DNA of 16,839 bases from Clostridia bacterium (GCA_017432405.1 JAFRJF010000038.1:1-16839), one strand, 5' to 3'. Shown: positions 8,346 through 16,839, numbered from the stretch's first letter. The notes: a model not told the origin generated them from the letters alone. Translations and numbers: made by a program.

Positions 8346-11300
8346 ATGAAGCGCTATTTCAAAGTTGTGTTGCTCATGCTGCTTGCGGCGCTGCTGGCGC
8401 TGTCGGCGGTTGCGGGGGCTGAAGGCGCGTCCGGCGACGCCTTGGCCGCGAATGCCGATGGCACGATGACCGTCGAATATATCGACGCCGGCGGCGAAAA
8501 GCATACGCAGGCGGGCTGCGTCAAGGCCGCCTCCGGCGACACGGAATGGACGAACGGCCAGTGGATCGTGGCGATCAGAGAGGTCACGGTGGATGCGCGC
8601 GTGAAGGTCACGGGCGACGTGAACCTGATCCTGGCCAACGGCGCGAAGCTGATCGTTCCCAACGGCATCACGGTGAACGATAAGGACGGCGCAAAGCTGA
8701 CCGTCTGGGCGCAGTCCGCCGTTTCGAATGTGATGGGCACGCTCTACAGCGGCACGAATAAAAACGACGAGCGGACCTGTCCGGATGACCACGCGGGCAT
8801 CGGCGGCGACCCGGGCAGCACGGCGGGTACCATCATCATCAACGGCGGAATGGTCAATGCCAGGGGCAGCCAGTGGACCTATGAGAAGGCCGGCGCGGGC
8901 ATTGGCGGCGGCAGCGGCGGCGCGGGTGGCGCCGTCGTCATCAACGGCGGCATCGTCAGAGCCTCCAGTGGTAACGGCTATGTTGCCGCAGGCATTGGCG
9001 GCGGCAGCAACGGCGCGGGTGGCACCGTCACCATCACCGGCGGCCAGGTTCAGGCCACGGGCGGCGTCGATGGTGCGGGCATCGGCGGCGGCGGCGATGG
9101 CCGTACACAAGGCTCCAGCGGCGGCGCGGGGGGAACCATCTCCATCAGCGGCGGCCGGGTGCTGGCCAGGAGCGCCAAATTCGGCGCGGGCATCGGCGGC
9201 GCCCAAGGCGGCGCGGGCGGCAGCATCACCATCAGCGGTGGCCTGGTGGAGGCCTACGGCGGCGAAGAGGGCGCGGGCATCGGCGGCGGCCAGTATAGCA
9301 GCGGCGGCACGATCACCATCAGCGGCGGCAATGTCGTGGCGACGGGCGGATCGGAGGCCAAGGGCATCGGGCCGGGCCGTGGCAACGACAGCGCGAGCAT
9401 CACGCTGACCTATTCGGACGGCGATACGGGCATGAGCGTCAAGTCCAACAGCTACGGCGGCGACGTGACGCTTGAAAGGGGCTTCATCAGCGAGGATTTC
9501 GAAACGGTGTGCTTCGCGGCCGGGACCTATAAAAAGGATGCCAGCGACTTTAATATCGGCTGGCTTTCCGGCGCGACCCTGATCCCTGCTCCCCATGTCA
9601 ACCGGGTGGCGGTGAAGTACGCGGAGAACGTCGAAATCACTGTTGAAAACACGCATGGCACGGCCAACGCCGGCGACCCGGTGGTGATGACCGTGGTTCC
9701 CCGCAGGGACAGCGACGATTATACCTATCAGAAGTACAGCTTTGTGGCCGAGTACGAGGACGGCACGGGCACACAAACCCTCGAACCGGTCATGGATGCG
9801 TATGACGACAATCTGTATACCTTCACCATGCCCCAATCCCTTTCGGAGGTCAGGATCACGGCTTATTATGTCTCGGAATGGGGCAGGCTGTACTATCAGA
9901 TTACGCGGGAGGAGCTCGACGAGATCAAGCTCGATACCGACGTGCGCTGGCGTGGCGCCAGCGGAAGCTATCCCGCCGATAAATCCCCTTTGAGTGTGAG
10001 CGTCCCCATTACCATTGACCTGAACGGCCACACCATCGACCGCTGTGCGGGCAATACCGCCGCTGAAGGCGCCAAGGTATTCGCGGTGGCTATGGGCGGT
10101 AATCTTACCCTGAAGGATACCGGCGCGGGCGGCAAGGTCACCGGCGGCTACCCGCTCAACGGCGCTGGCGGCGGCGTGACCGTAGATGACGGCGGTGAAT
10201 TTACGCTGGAGGGCGGCAGCATCACCGGCAACCGCGCGCAGCTGGGCGGCGGCGTCTATGTCCAGTCGGAAGGCGCCTTTACCATGAAGAGCGGCAGCAT
10301 TGATCACAATACCGCCTTAGTGCAGAACGAACAGTTCGGCAACGGCGGCGGCGTGTACAACGACGGCGATTTTATCATGGAGAATGGCCGGATCGAAGAT
10401 AACGTCGCCGTGGGCTGTGGCGGCGGCGTCTACAACGGCGGCGGCATTTACGATAAGGGCAAGTTTATCATGTCGGGGGGGCACGTTTCGCGGAACAAAG
10501 CCAAAGGTGACGGCGGCGGCGTCTACAACAACATCGACACGGAATTCATACTCCGGGCGGGTTACATCGATAACAATACGATCGACGCCACGAGCCATGG
10601 CAGCCAGGTGTTCAACAACGGGCTGACCGACGCCGACGTGTCCGGCGAAACCAATGAAGCGGGAAATCATCCGGATACCCTGCAGGCCAGGCATGAGCAC
10701 ACGGCTCCCAAATTCGAACTCTCCGGTGGCCCTGCCATTGTGGGCGAGGTGTACCTGTGCGACGGGAATGTTATCACCGTGAAGAGCAGACTGGAAAACA
10801 AAGACCCCATCCAATTGGGGCTTGAGACCATGGGCGTATTCACCAAGGGCTACAGCGATCACAATGAAGGCATACCGCCGTACACCTGCTTTGAAATCGT
10901 GGGGGAGGACGGCTGCGCCGTCAGCTGGAGCGAGGACGGCAGGGAGGCGATGGGGGCTGCCGAGTGGAAGGCCCTGCACAGCGCCATCAACTGGACCCCG
11001 GAGGCGTACATGCCCATCCCGGTCAGCAAGTATGCCGGAAACGACGGGACCATCACAGGCAAGCATACCACCTCCGGCACGGACGACGATGTTCCCCTGG
11101 AGGTCGTCAGTGGGCGCGTGGTGACCCTCGACCTGGAGGGCTGCACGATCGATATGGGTTTCAGCGCCGTCTCCTATTCCAGGGCGCATTGCAGCGCCTT
11201 CAGGGTGAAGGGCGAGCTGACCGTGAAGGACAGCGGCGGCGACGGCAGGATTACCGGCAGCAGAACCGATGCGGGCGGCGGCGTAAATGTATCGGAGGGG

Positions 11301-14300
11301 GGCAGCTTCACGCTGCAGAGCGGCAGCATCACCGGCAATCAGGGAACGGACGGCGGCGGTGGCGTATATGTGACAGGCGCGGGCAGCCGCTTTACAATGA
11401 CGGGCGGAAGCATTACCCACAACAGCAGCAATAAGGGCGGCGGCGTCTGTGTCCAGGATGGCGCCAGCTTCACCTTTGAAGGCGGCAGCGTGTCGGACAA
11501 TACGGGTGGCAACGGCGCGGGCGTTTATATCGAAGGCACCCGAGTCACGGCATCCACCTTCGTGATGTCAGGCGGCCGCATCGAGGCGAACAGCGCGACA
11601 GGTAGCGGAGGCGGCGTCAGCCTGCTTAAAAGCGCCTCCTTCACCATGGGCGGCGGCGACATCGGGATGAATACCGCCAACCAGGGCGGCGGCGTATCCA
11701 TCCAGGATTCTTTGTTCACCATGAACGGCGGAACGATCCGTGGCAACGCGGCGGAGTGCAATGACATGGTGTACAAGTATGGCGGCGGCGTATATGTCGA
11801 GGGAAGGTTCGCCATGTCGGGCGGTGAGATCTCCGGCAACTGGTCCAAGTCCGGGGGTGGCGGAATATATCTGAATAACTGGACCAGCGGAACTGCGGTC
11901 ACGCTCTCCGGCAAGCCGGTCATCACGGGGAACCGAGAGGGCGGCACGCGCGCCTCCGACGGCGCCGTCACCGGGGGCGAGAAGTGCAACCTCTACCTGA
12001 CGTTCCGAAAGCTCCTGACCGTTTCAGGCCCGTTTGACGACGGTGCCAGGGTCGGCTTGCGAATGAATAGCCCCGGCGTGTTTTCCAGCGGCTACAACGC
12101 CCACAATCCGGGCGTGACGCCCCGCGCGTTCTTTGAGAGCGACCATGAGGATTACATCGTTGGCTATGCCGAGGATGGCAACGGCGAGGCGAGCCTGGTA
12201 GCGGGCAGCGGTTCGTGGCCGGCCCTGCAAAACGCACTCGCCTGCGCCCCCGGTGAAAACCCCACCGTGAAAGCAAGCGACTTTGCCGATGCCGAAGGGC
12301 GCGTCACGGCCGGGCAGGCTGACAAGGCCCTTGAGGTGAAAGCCGGGCGCACGGTGACCCTTGACCTGAACGGCTGCGTCGTCGACAGGGGCCTGGCTGG
12401 CGCTGCCGAGCCCGTGGATGACGGCGAAGTGATCGCCGTGTCGGGCGACCTTACTGTTACGGACACCGCTGGAAACGGCACGATCACCGGCGGGAAGAAC
12501 CGTATCGCCGGCAGCGGCCTCGTGGTGAACGGCCGGTTTGTCCTGAAGGGTGGAAGCATAAGAGGCAATGGCAATGGTATCGATGGCAGCGCGGGCGGCG
12601 GCGTATACGTTTATGGCGACGGCGCCTTGTTCGGGATGTCCGGCGGTATTATAGAGCAGAACGCCGGGTCGATGGGAGGCGGCGTATACATTGCGCAGTC
12701 CGGCAGATTTGAAATGACTGGCGGCGAGATTCGGGGAAACGCGGCCAGACAGGGCAGCGTGTATGTGATGGACGGGTCCTTCAGCCTCTCCGGGAAGCCG
12801 GTGATCACCGGCAACACAGAGGGCGCAGCGGATCAGGCCGGCAACGTCTACCTGCCGAATGGCAAGGTCATTACCGTGTCCGGGGCGCTGGAAGCGGGCG
12901 CTCAAATCGGCGTGATGATGGAGAAACCGGGCTTATTCACCACGGGCTATGCCCTGAACAACCCCGATCACGCGCCGGACGCATTCTTTAAAAGTGACAT
13001 CGCGGACTATGCTGTCATATACGACCCAAGCGGCAGCGAGGCCACGCTGAAGAGCGAATGGCAGGTGCTGCAGGCAGCCATCAATGCGGCGTCCGCAGGG
13101 GATACCGTCGATGTCAGCCTTTACGCCGGAGAGGATCGGAAGATCGTCGCCCAAAGGAAGCGGGCCGACTCGGATGCTACCGAGGACGCGCTGCAGGTAA
13201 ATGAGGGAAAGCGAGTGACCCTCGACCTGCGGGGCTGCACCATCGACAGGAACCTGGGCGGAACCGGTGGGTATGATTGGGGAGAAGTCATCCAGGTGGA
13301 TGGCGGCGACCTGACCATCATGGACAGCGGCGCCGGGAACGGCGTTATCACAGGTGGGAATACCCGTTTGAATGGCGGCGGCCTGATCGTTGTCAGGGGC
13401 GGTCGCTTCGAGTTGGCGGGCGGCACCATCGCAGGCAATAAGAGCCTGTACTCAGGCGGCGGCGTGTGCATCAGTGATTCCACGTTTGTGATGTCGGGCG
13501 GCTCAATCGCGGACAACGTCGTTTTCAACGAAGAACTGCCTGATTTAAGCGGCGGCGGGGTCAGTGTTGAGTCATCGTCGACGTTTAGCATGACCGGCGG
13601 CACGATCACTGGGAATACCGCCGTTCGAGGCGGCGGTTTGTGCGTGTGTGACAGAAGCGCCTTCAGCATGAGCGGCGGCGCGATCACCGGGAATACCGCC
13701 AATCAGGGCGGCGGCGTGGATGTCGACTATTCCACGTTTACCATGACCGGCGGGTCCATCACCAATAACGGAGCCAATTGCTATGACGATGTCAACAGGT
13801 ATGACAACTACCGGTACGGCGGCGGCGTCTACGTGGGTGGCACCTTCAACATGTCGGGCGGCGAGATCTCTGGCAACTGGTCGCGGGAGCGAGGCGGCGG
13901 CATATATCTGAGCGACAGTAACGCTTCATATGCAATCCGCCTCTCCGGTAATCCGGTGATTACCGCTAACCTGATGGGCGGTACGCGGGACGACGACGGC
14001 ATCGTCACTGGGGGTGAGCAGAGCAACCTGTACCTGCCGAATGGCAAGACCGTCACCGTCATCGGTCCGTTTGAGGACGGCGCGAGGATTGGTGTACGGA
14101 TGGTGAACCCGGGCAAGTTTACCGATGGCTACGATAAAAGCTGCAATGGCCGGTCGCCCTACGCGTTCTTCGACAGCGACCACGCAAATTACATCGTCGG
14201 CTATGCCGGGGATAGCACGGGCGAGGCGAGTCTGGCAGCGGGCAGCGGCCCGTGGCAGGCCCTGCAAAACGCACTCTCCTATGCGCCCGGAGAAAACCCC

Positions 14301-16839
14301 ACCGTGATGGCCGACGACTTTGCCGATGCCGAAGGGCGCGTTACGGCCCGGCAGGCCGATCAGGCCCTTGAGGTGAAGACCGGACGCGCAGTAATCCTCG
14401 ACCTGAACGGCTGCGCCGTCGACAGGGGTTTGCAAGACCAAACCGAATATGGCGAAGTCATCAATGTGTCCGGCAGCCTGACCATCCAGGACAGCAGCAC
14501 TGCCGGGAACGGCAAGATCACCGGCGGCAGGAACTTCTTCGCCGGCAGCGGTGTCATCGTCAGTGGGCATCTTGTCATGAAGAGCGGAAGCATAGCCGAC
14601 AACGGCGTAGAAGGCAACGCGGGCGGCGGCGTGTACGTTCATGGCAATGGCGCCGTATTCGAGATGTCAGGCGGCATCATAGAGAATAACGTCGGCCTGA
14701 GGGGAAGCGGCGTATTCATATCAGAGGGCGGAAGCTTTACCATGACCGGGGGCGTGATTCGGAATAATGCCTCCGACTGTGGCGCCGTCTTCCTGGGATA
14801 CGACGGCAAGGCCTTCAACCTCTCCGGAAAGCCGGTGATCACCGGCAACACAATGGCTGCGTCTGACGAAGCGAGCAATGTCTACCTGTATACGGGCATG
14901 ACCTTGACTGTGACGGGAAAGCTGGATGAAGGCGCGCGAGTTGGCGTGACGATGATGGACCCGGGCGTGTTCACCGCGGGCTATGACGCCCACAACCCCG
15001 ATACCGTGCCGGACGTATTCTTTGCAAGCGACATGGAATCCTATGCCGTCGACTACGATCCAACCGGCAACGAGGCCATGCTGGGGAGCGAGTGGCAATG
15101 CCTGCAGGCCGCCATCGACGCGGCAGCTGACGGTGCGACCGTCGATGTCAGCCGCTACGCCGGAAGCGACGGGAAGATCGTCGCGCAGAGGAAGCAGGGT
15201 GGCTCCGATGAAACCGAAAGCGCGCTGCGCATACAGAAGCGGGTGACCCTCGACCTGAAGGGCTGCACCATCGACAGGAATCTGGGCACGACCAGCGGGT
15301 TCAAAGAGGGTGAAGTTATCCGGGTGGTTGGCGGCAACCTGACTGTCATGGACAGCAAGGGCAACGGCATAATCACCGGCGGGAACAGCCTTTCGAATGG
15401 CGGCGGCGTGTTGATCGGTTCGGGTACGTTCACCATGACCGGCGGCCAAATCACCGGGAACAAGGCCGCTCATGGCGGCGGCGTATACGTTCAGGGGAGC
15501 TTCAACCTCAGCGGCCGGGTGAAAGTCACCGGAAACCATGACGGCGACAGTCGGGCCGATGACATCTTCCTGGATAGCGACAGGGTCATCGCCCTCGTCG
15601 GCGCCCTTGACGGGGAGGCACAGCTCGGCGTTCGCGCGCAGGTCAGCCCCACCGCTGACGCGCCCGTATTCATCGCCGTCCGCGCGGACGGAAGCGGCAC
15701 GGAATATGCCGTCGCGGCAAACTTCATCAGCAATGACGACAGCTATGGCGTGGGCACGAAGTCGGACGACCACGGCATGCAGTTCGTGCTGAGCATACCC
15801 TATACCGTCGAATATGATGCCAACGGGGGTTCCTTTGAGGAGGGCATTGCGCAGACGGAGACCAGGTACTATGGCGAGAAAGTCACCCCGCCGGTGCCCA
15901 CCCGGGAGGGGTACAAACAGAAGGGCTGGGAGTGGGATGGAGCGGCATTCGTCCCTGAGAAGGATACCATCGTGGCCGAAACGCGCATCGTCGCATGCTG
16001 GCTGAGGCTCCTGACCATCACGGCTGACGACGGGACAAAGGCTTATGACGGCACGGCGCTGGTGAAGGACAGCTATACCAATACCGGTCTTGAAGAAGGC
16101 GACAGCATCAAGTCCGTAACGGTGACCGGCAGCCAGACGCAGGTCGGTGAAAGCGGGAATGTACCCAGCGAAGCCAAAATCATGAACGCCACAGGTGAAG
16201 ACGTCACCGCCAACTATGTCATCAGCTATGTCAACGGTACGCTGGAGGTGACGCCAAGGGCAGTGACCGTCAAGGCCGATGGCAAGACGAAGGTCTACGA
16301 CAACGACGCGACCAACGACCCCGAACTCACCGCCACGGTGACCGACGCGGTGGCGGGCGACACGATCAACTACACGCTGAGCCGCGAAGCGGGCCAGGAT
16401 GTGGGCGAGTATGCCATCACGGTGACACCTGGAGAGAATCCGAACTACGCGGTGAGCGTGGAGGGCGGCGCGTTCACGATCACGCCAAAGGCGGTGACTG
16501 TCAAGGCCGACGACAAGACGAAGGTTTACGACAGCGACGCGGCCACCGACCCGGCGCTCACCGCCACAGTGACCGACGCGGTGGCGGACGATGCGATCAA
16601 CTACACGCTCAGCCGCGCGGAAGGCCAGAATGTGGGCGAGTATGCCATCACGGTGAAAGCGGGGGATAATCCGAACTACACGGTAAGCGTGGAGGACGGC
16701 ACGTTCTCGATCACGCCAAAGGCGGTGACCGTCAAGGCCGACGACAAGACGAAGGTCTACGACAACGACGTGACCGCCGACCCCGAACTCACTGCCACAG
16801 TGGACGGCGCGGTGGCGGGCGACGCGATCAACTACACGC
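8346..16839 (+). CDS. Giant secreted right-handed beta-helix / InlB-like / MBG repeat protein (3' end outside window)
   Basis: The frame from ATG 8346 has no stop up to the window edge: at least 2831 residues. Residues 1-25 are a signal peptide (cleavage probably after AVAGA). Then come: a beta domain with NLILANGAKLIV and about seven AGIGGG-type coils (residues about 35-350); a spacer (about 350-510); six beta-helix blocks starting at Trp residues 512, 874, 1291, 1572, 1970 and 2250; an InlB/Flg_new-type module (about 2484-2553) with TVEYDANGGSF, REGYKQKGWEW and a closing CWL; a YDG domain (KAYDGTALVKDSY, 2556 onward); and MBG domains as 77-residue repeats running off the edge. The beta-helix coils follow GGGVYV-x(n)-F-x-M-(S/T)-G-G-x-I-x-G-N, a pattern common in large surface proteins of gut Firmicutes and spirochaetes. 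Likely a surface adhesin or a binder of host or plant glycans; the ligand is unknown. Its C-terminal modules match those of the gene at the window start, so the two may be paralogues. Confidence 0.93.
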   Translation, partial: MKRYFKVVLLMLLAALLALSAVAGAEGASGDALAANADGTMTVEYIDAGGEKHTQAGCVKAASGDTEWTNGQWIVAIREVTVDARVKVTGDVNLILANGAKLIVPNGITVNDKDGAKLTVWAQSAVSNVMGTLYSGTNKNDERTCPDDHAGIGGDPGSTAGTIIINGGMVNARGSQWTYEKAGAGIGGGSGGAGGAVVINGGIVRASSGNGYVAAGIGGGSNGAGGTVTITGGQVQATGGVDGAGIGGGGDGRTQGSSGGAGGTISISGGRVLARSAKFGAGIGGAQGGAGGSITISGGLVEAYGGEEGAGIGGGQYSSGGTITISGGNVVATGGSEAKGIGPGRGNDSASITLTYSDGDTGMSVKSNSYGGDVTLERGFISEDFETVCFAAGTYKKDASDFNIGWLSGATLIPAPHVNRVAVKYAENVEITVENTHGTANAGDPVVMTVVPRRDSDDYTYQKYSFVAEYEDGTGTQTLEPVMDAYDDNLYTFTMPQSLSEVRITAYYVSEWGRLYYQITREELDEIKLDTDVRWRGASGSYPADKSPLSVSVPITIDLNGHTIDRCAGNTAAEGAKVFAVAMGGNLTLKDTGAGGKVTGGYPLNGAGGGVTVDDGGEFTLEGGSITGNRAQLGGGVYVQSEGAFTMKSGSIDHNTALVQNEQFGNGGGVYNDGDFIMENGRIEDNVAVGCGGGVYNGGGIYDKGKFIMSGGHVSRNKAKGDGGGVYNNIDTEFILRAGYIDNNTIDATSHGSQVFNNGLTDADVSGETNEAGNHPDTLQARHEHTAPKFELSGGPAIVGEVYLCDGNVITVKSRLENKDPIQLGLETMGVFTKGYSDHNEGIPPYTCFEIVGEDGCAVSWSEDGREAMGAAEWKALHSAINWTPEAYMPIPVSKYAGNDGTITGKHTTSGTDDDVPLEVVSGRVVTLDLEGCTIDMGFSAVSYSRAHCSAFRVKGELTVKDSGGDGRITGSRTDAGGGVNVSEGGSFTLQSGSITGNQGTDGGGGVYVTGAGSRFTMTGGSITHNSSNKGGGVCVQDGASFTFEGGSVSDNTGGNGAGVYIEGTRVTASTFVMSGGRIEANSATGSGGGVSLLKSASFTMGGGDIGMNTANQGGGVSIQDSLFTMNGGTIRGNAAECNDMVYKYGGGVYVEGRFAMSGGEISGNWSKSGGGGIYLNNWTSGTAVTLSGKPVITGNREGGTRASDGAVTGGEKCNLYLTFRKLLTVSGPFDDGARVGLRMNSPGVFSSGYNAHNPGVTPRAFFESDHEDYIVGYAEDGNGEASLVAGSGSWPALQNALACAPGENPTVKASDFADAEGRVTAGQADKALEVKAGRTVTLDLNGCVVDRGLAGAAEPVDDGEVIAVSGDLTVTDTAGNGTITGGKNRIAGSGLVVNGRFVLKGGSIRGNGNGIDGSAGGGVYVYGDGALFGMSGGIIEQNAGSMGGGVYIAQSGRFEMTGGEIRGNAARQGSVYVMDGSFSLSGKPVITGNTEGAADQAGNVYLPNGKVITVSGALEAGAQIGVMMEKPGLFTTGYALNNPDHAPDAFFKSDIADYAVIYDPSGSEATLKSEWQVLQAAINAASAGDTVDVSLYAGEDRKIVAQRKRADSDATEDALQVNEGKRVTLDLRGCTIDRNLGGTGGYDWGEVIQVDGGDLTIMDSGAGNGVITGGNTRLNGGGLIVVRGGRFELAGGTIAGNKSLYSGGGVCISDSTFVMSGGSIADNVVFNEELPDLSGGGVSVESSSTFSMTGGTITGNTAVRGGGLCVCDRSAFSMSGGAITGNTANQGGGVDVDYSTFTMTGGSITNNGANCYDDVNRYDNYRYGGGVYVGGTFNMSGGEISGNWSRERGGGIYLSDSNASYAIRLSGNPVITANLMGGTRDDDGIVTGGEQSNLYLPNGKTVTVIGPFEDGARIGVRMVNPGKFTDGYDKSCNGRSPYAFFDSDHANYIVGYAGDSTGEASLAAGSGPWQALQNALSYAPGENPTVMADDFADAEGRVTARQADQALEVKTGRAVILDLNGCAVDRGLQDQTEYGEVINVSGSLTIQDSSTAGNGKITGGRNFFAGSGVIVSGHLVMKSGSIADNGVEGNAGGGVYVHGNGAVFEMSGGIIENNVGLRGSGVFISEGGSFTMTGGVIRNNASDCGAVFLGYDGKAFNLSGKPVITGNTMAASDEASNVYLYTGMTLTVTGKLDEGARVGVTMMDPGVFTAGYDAHNPDTVPDVFFASDMESYAVDYDPTGNEAMLGSEWQCLQAAIDAAADGATVDVSRYAGSDGKIVAQRKQGGSDETESALRIQKRVTLDLKGCTIDRNLGTTSGFKEGEVIRVVGGNLTVMDSKGNGIITGGNSLSNGGGVLIGSGTFTMTGGQITGNKAAHGGGVYVQGSFNLSGRVKVTGNHDGDSRADDIFLDSDRVIALVGALDGEAQLGVRAQVSPTADAPVFIAVRADGSGTEYAVAANFISNDDSYGVGTKSDDHGMQFVLSIPYTVEYDANGGSFEEGIAQTETRYYGEKVTPPVPTREGYKQKGWEWDGAAFVPEKDTIVAETRIVACWLRLLTITADDGTKAYDGTALVKDSYTNTGLEEGDSIKSVTVTGSQTQVGESGNVPSEAKIMNATGEDVTANYVISYVNGTLEVTPRAVTVKADGKTKVYDNDATNDPELTATVTDAVAGDTINYTLSREAGQDVGEYAITVTPGENPNYAVSVEGGAFTITPKAVTVKADDKTKVYDSDAATDPALTATVTDAVADDAINYTLSRAEGQNVGEYAITVKAGDNPNYTVSVEDGTFSITPKAVTVKADDKTKVYDNDVTADPELTATVDGAVAGDAINYT
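8790..9380 (+). repeat. AGIGGG coil array in the N-terminal domain
   Basis: Seven A-G-I-G-G-type motifs (near 8799, 8890, 8989, 9074, 9187, 9277 and a degenerate KGIGPG near 9361), spaced about 85-115 bases apart. Each is followed by a strand of the form G-x-I-x-I-x-G-G-x-V-x-A. The pattern is consistent with coils of a glycine-rich beta-solenoid and is distinct from the FTMSGG coils downstream. Confidence 0.85.
9879..10964 (+). repeat. Beta-helix block A (first, divergent, about five coils)
   Basis: This block begins at Trp 512 of the giant protein. It has the cap motif ITIDLNGHTIDR, where the later blocks carry Cys in place of His. About five GGGV(Y/T)-type coils follow, then the end module with VGEVYLCDGNVITV and GVFTKGYSDHNEG. 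It differs from later blocks in using GGGVYN rather than GGGVYV in three coils. Confidence 0.85.
10965..13058 (+). repeat. Beta-helix super-repeat unit 1 (long block B, 8 coils; short block C, 4 coils)
   Basis: Block B (Trp at 10965) carries the cap VTLDLEGCTID and eight coils. Block C (Trp at 12216) carries VTLDLNGCVVD and four coils. Each block ends in PVITGN, a (N)LYL strand, a G-A-x-(I/V)-G motif, and a PG-x-F-(x)2-GY module that leads to the next Trp-start linker. Lengths are 1251 and 843 bases, 2094 together. Confidence 0.88.
13059..15092 (+). repeat. Beta-helix super-repeat unit 2 (long block D, 7 coils; short block E, 4 coils)
   Basis: This is a second copy of the B+C arrangement. 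Block D (Trp at 13059) has cap VTLDLRGCTIDRNLG and seven coils over 1194 bases. Block E (Trp at 14253) has cap VILDLNGCAVDRGL and four coils over 840 bases. C and E share a 27-base identical run (12278-12304 and 14315-14341), 2037 bases apart, the same offset as their start Trp codons. B and D differ by 57 bases, close to one coil. Confidence 0.88.
15093..15794 (+). repeat. Beta-helix block F (start of a third unit, cut to two coils)
   Basis: The block opens like a long block (LQAAIDAAADGATVDVSRYA, then IVAQRK and VTLDLKGCTIDRNLG, closely matching block D). It has only two GGGV coils before a divergent end module (VIALVGALDGEAQLGV) that leads into the InlB/Flg_new-type domain. It looks like the solenoid's C-terminal cap, derived from a shortened long block. 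Confidence 0.8.
16263..16839 (+). repeat. 231-bp tandem repeats encoding 77-residue MBG domains (array runs off the window)
   Basis: Unit 1 is 16263-16493, unit 2 is 16494-16724 and a partial unit 3 is 16725-16839. Each begins VTVKAD(G/D)KTKVYD and ends in (A/T)F(T/S)ITPKA. The units are very similar at the DNA level, with long identical runs including third codon positions. This points to recent duplication or gene conversion. A YDG domain (16011-16262) precedes them. Confidence 0.92.

Noticed and set aside
8785..9408. 207-codon plus-strand frame made almost only of Ala, Arg, Ser and Thr
   Set aside because: It is the +1 shadow of the AGIGGG array inside the giant gene, with no ribosome binding site and no credible composition.
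7998..10307. 769-codon open frame on the minus strand, rich in Ala, Asp and Arg, across the TAG region and the AGIGGG array
   Set aside because: It is the mirror of a glycine-rich repetitive coding region; its repeats (ADARA, AAADGD) are complements of sense-strand GGG and AIT repeats. No start signal or fold is recognisable.
10317..11420. 367-codon minus-strand open frame opposite beta-helix blocks A and B, with similar minus frames up to 15773
   Set aside because: Same cause: antisense shadow of the repetitive solenoid. The shadows recur with the block period, which is expected for a by-product of the sense repeats.
16263..16839. CRISPR-like or non-coding tandem array
   Set aside because: The 231-bp units are contiguous, lie in one open frame, and encode MBG domains; there are no unique spacers.

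Overview
The window is one strand's worth of very large secreted or surface proteins from a GC-rich (roughly 60% by eye) Gram-positive-type bacterium. PT-rich wall-spanning linkers, MBG/YDG and Big_2 Ig-like domains, an InlB/Flg_new-type repeat, a sortase-like C-terminal anchor and a divergent parvulin foldase together suggest a gut or rumen Clostridia member (Christensenellales/Oscillospirales-like). The genus is not determinable from the sequence. Every supported gene is on the + strand with short gaps. No RNA gene, IS element, CRISPR array, promoter or hairpin terminator could be supported.

Layout. (1) 3-2186 is the C-terminal end of a giant surface protein whose start lies upstream: MBG-like domains, a PT-rich linker, an Fn3 domain and two Big_2 domains. 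(2) 2227-2877 is the C-terminal part of a parvulin-type peptidyl-prolyl isomerase. Its homology begins directly behind the stop codon of gene 1, with no signal peptide and no N-terminal domain, so it looks 5'-truncated. (3) 2923-7809 encodes a 1628-residue secreted protein that I do not recognise. It ends at an in-frame TAG. The same frame continues for 160 codons (7810-8292) through an Ig-like domain and a membrane/cell-wall anchor, so the gene is either freshly interrupted, read through, or hit by a sequence error. (4) 8346 to beyond the window end is a giant open reading frame (at least 2831 residues). It has a signal peptide, a Gly-rich AGIGGG region, six right-handed beta-helix blocks in a two-level repeat, an InlB/Flg_new-type module, and a YDG/MBG array that enters 231-bp tandem repeats and runs off the edge.

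How they may work together. The arrangement reads as a surface-display locus: long repetitive stalks and adhesin-like modules, with a foldase that could assist folding of exported protein. Genes 1 and 4 share MBG-type modules, so gene 1's missing N-terminus may resemble gene 4, and gene 4's missing C-terminus may resemble gene 1. The points most worth a second look are the in-frame TAG that separates protein 3 from its anchor, the abrupt junction between gene 1 and the headless foldase, the beta-helix super-repeat that alternates long and short blocks, and the uncharacterised glycine/valine-rich beta domain of protein 3.
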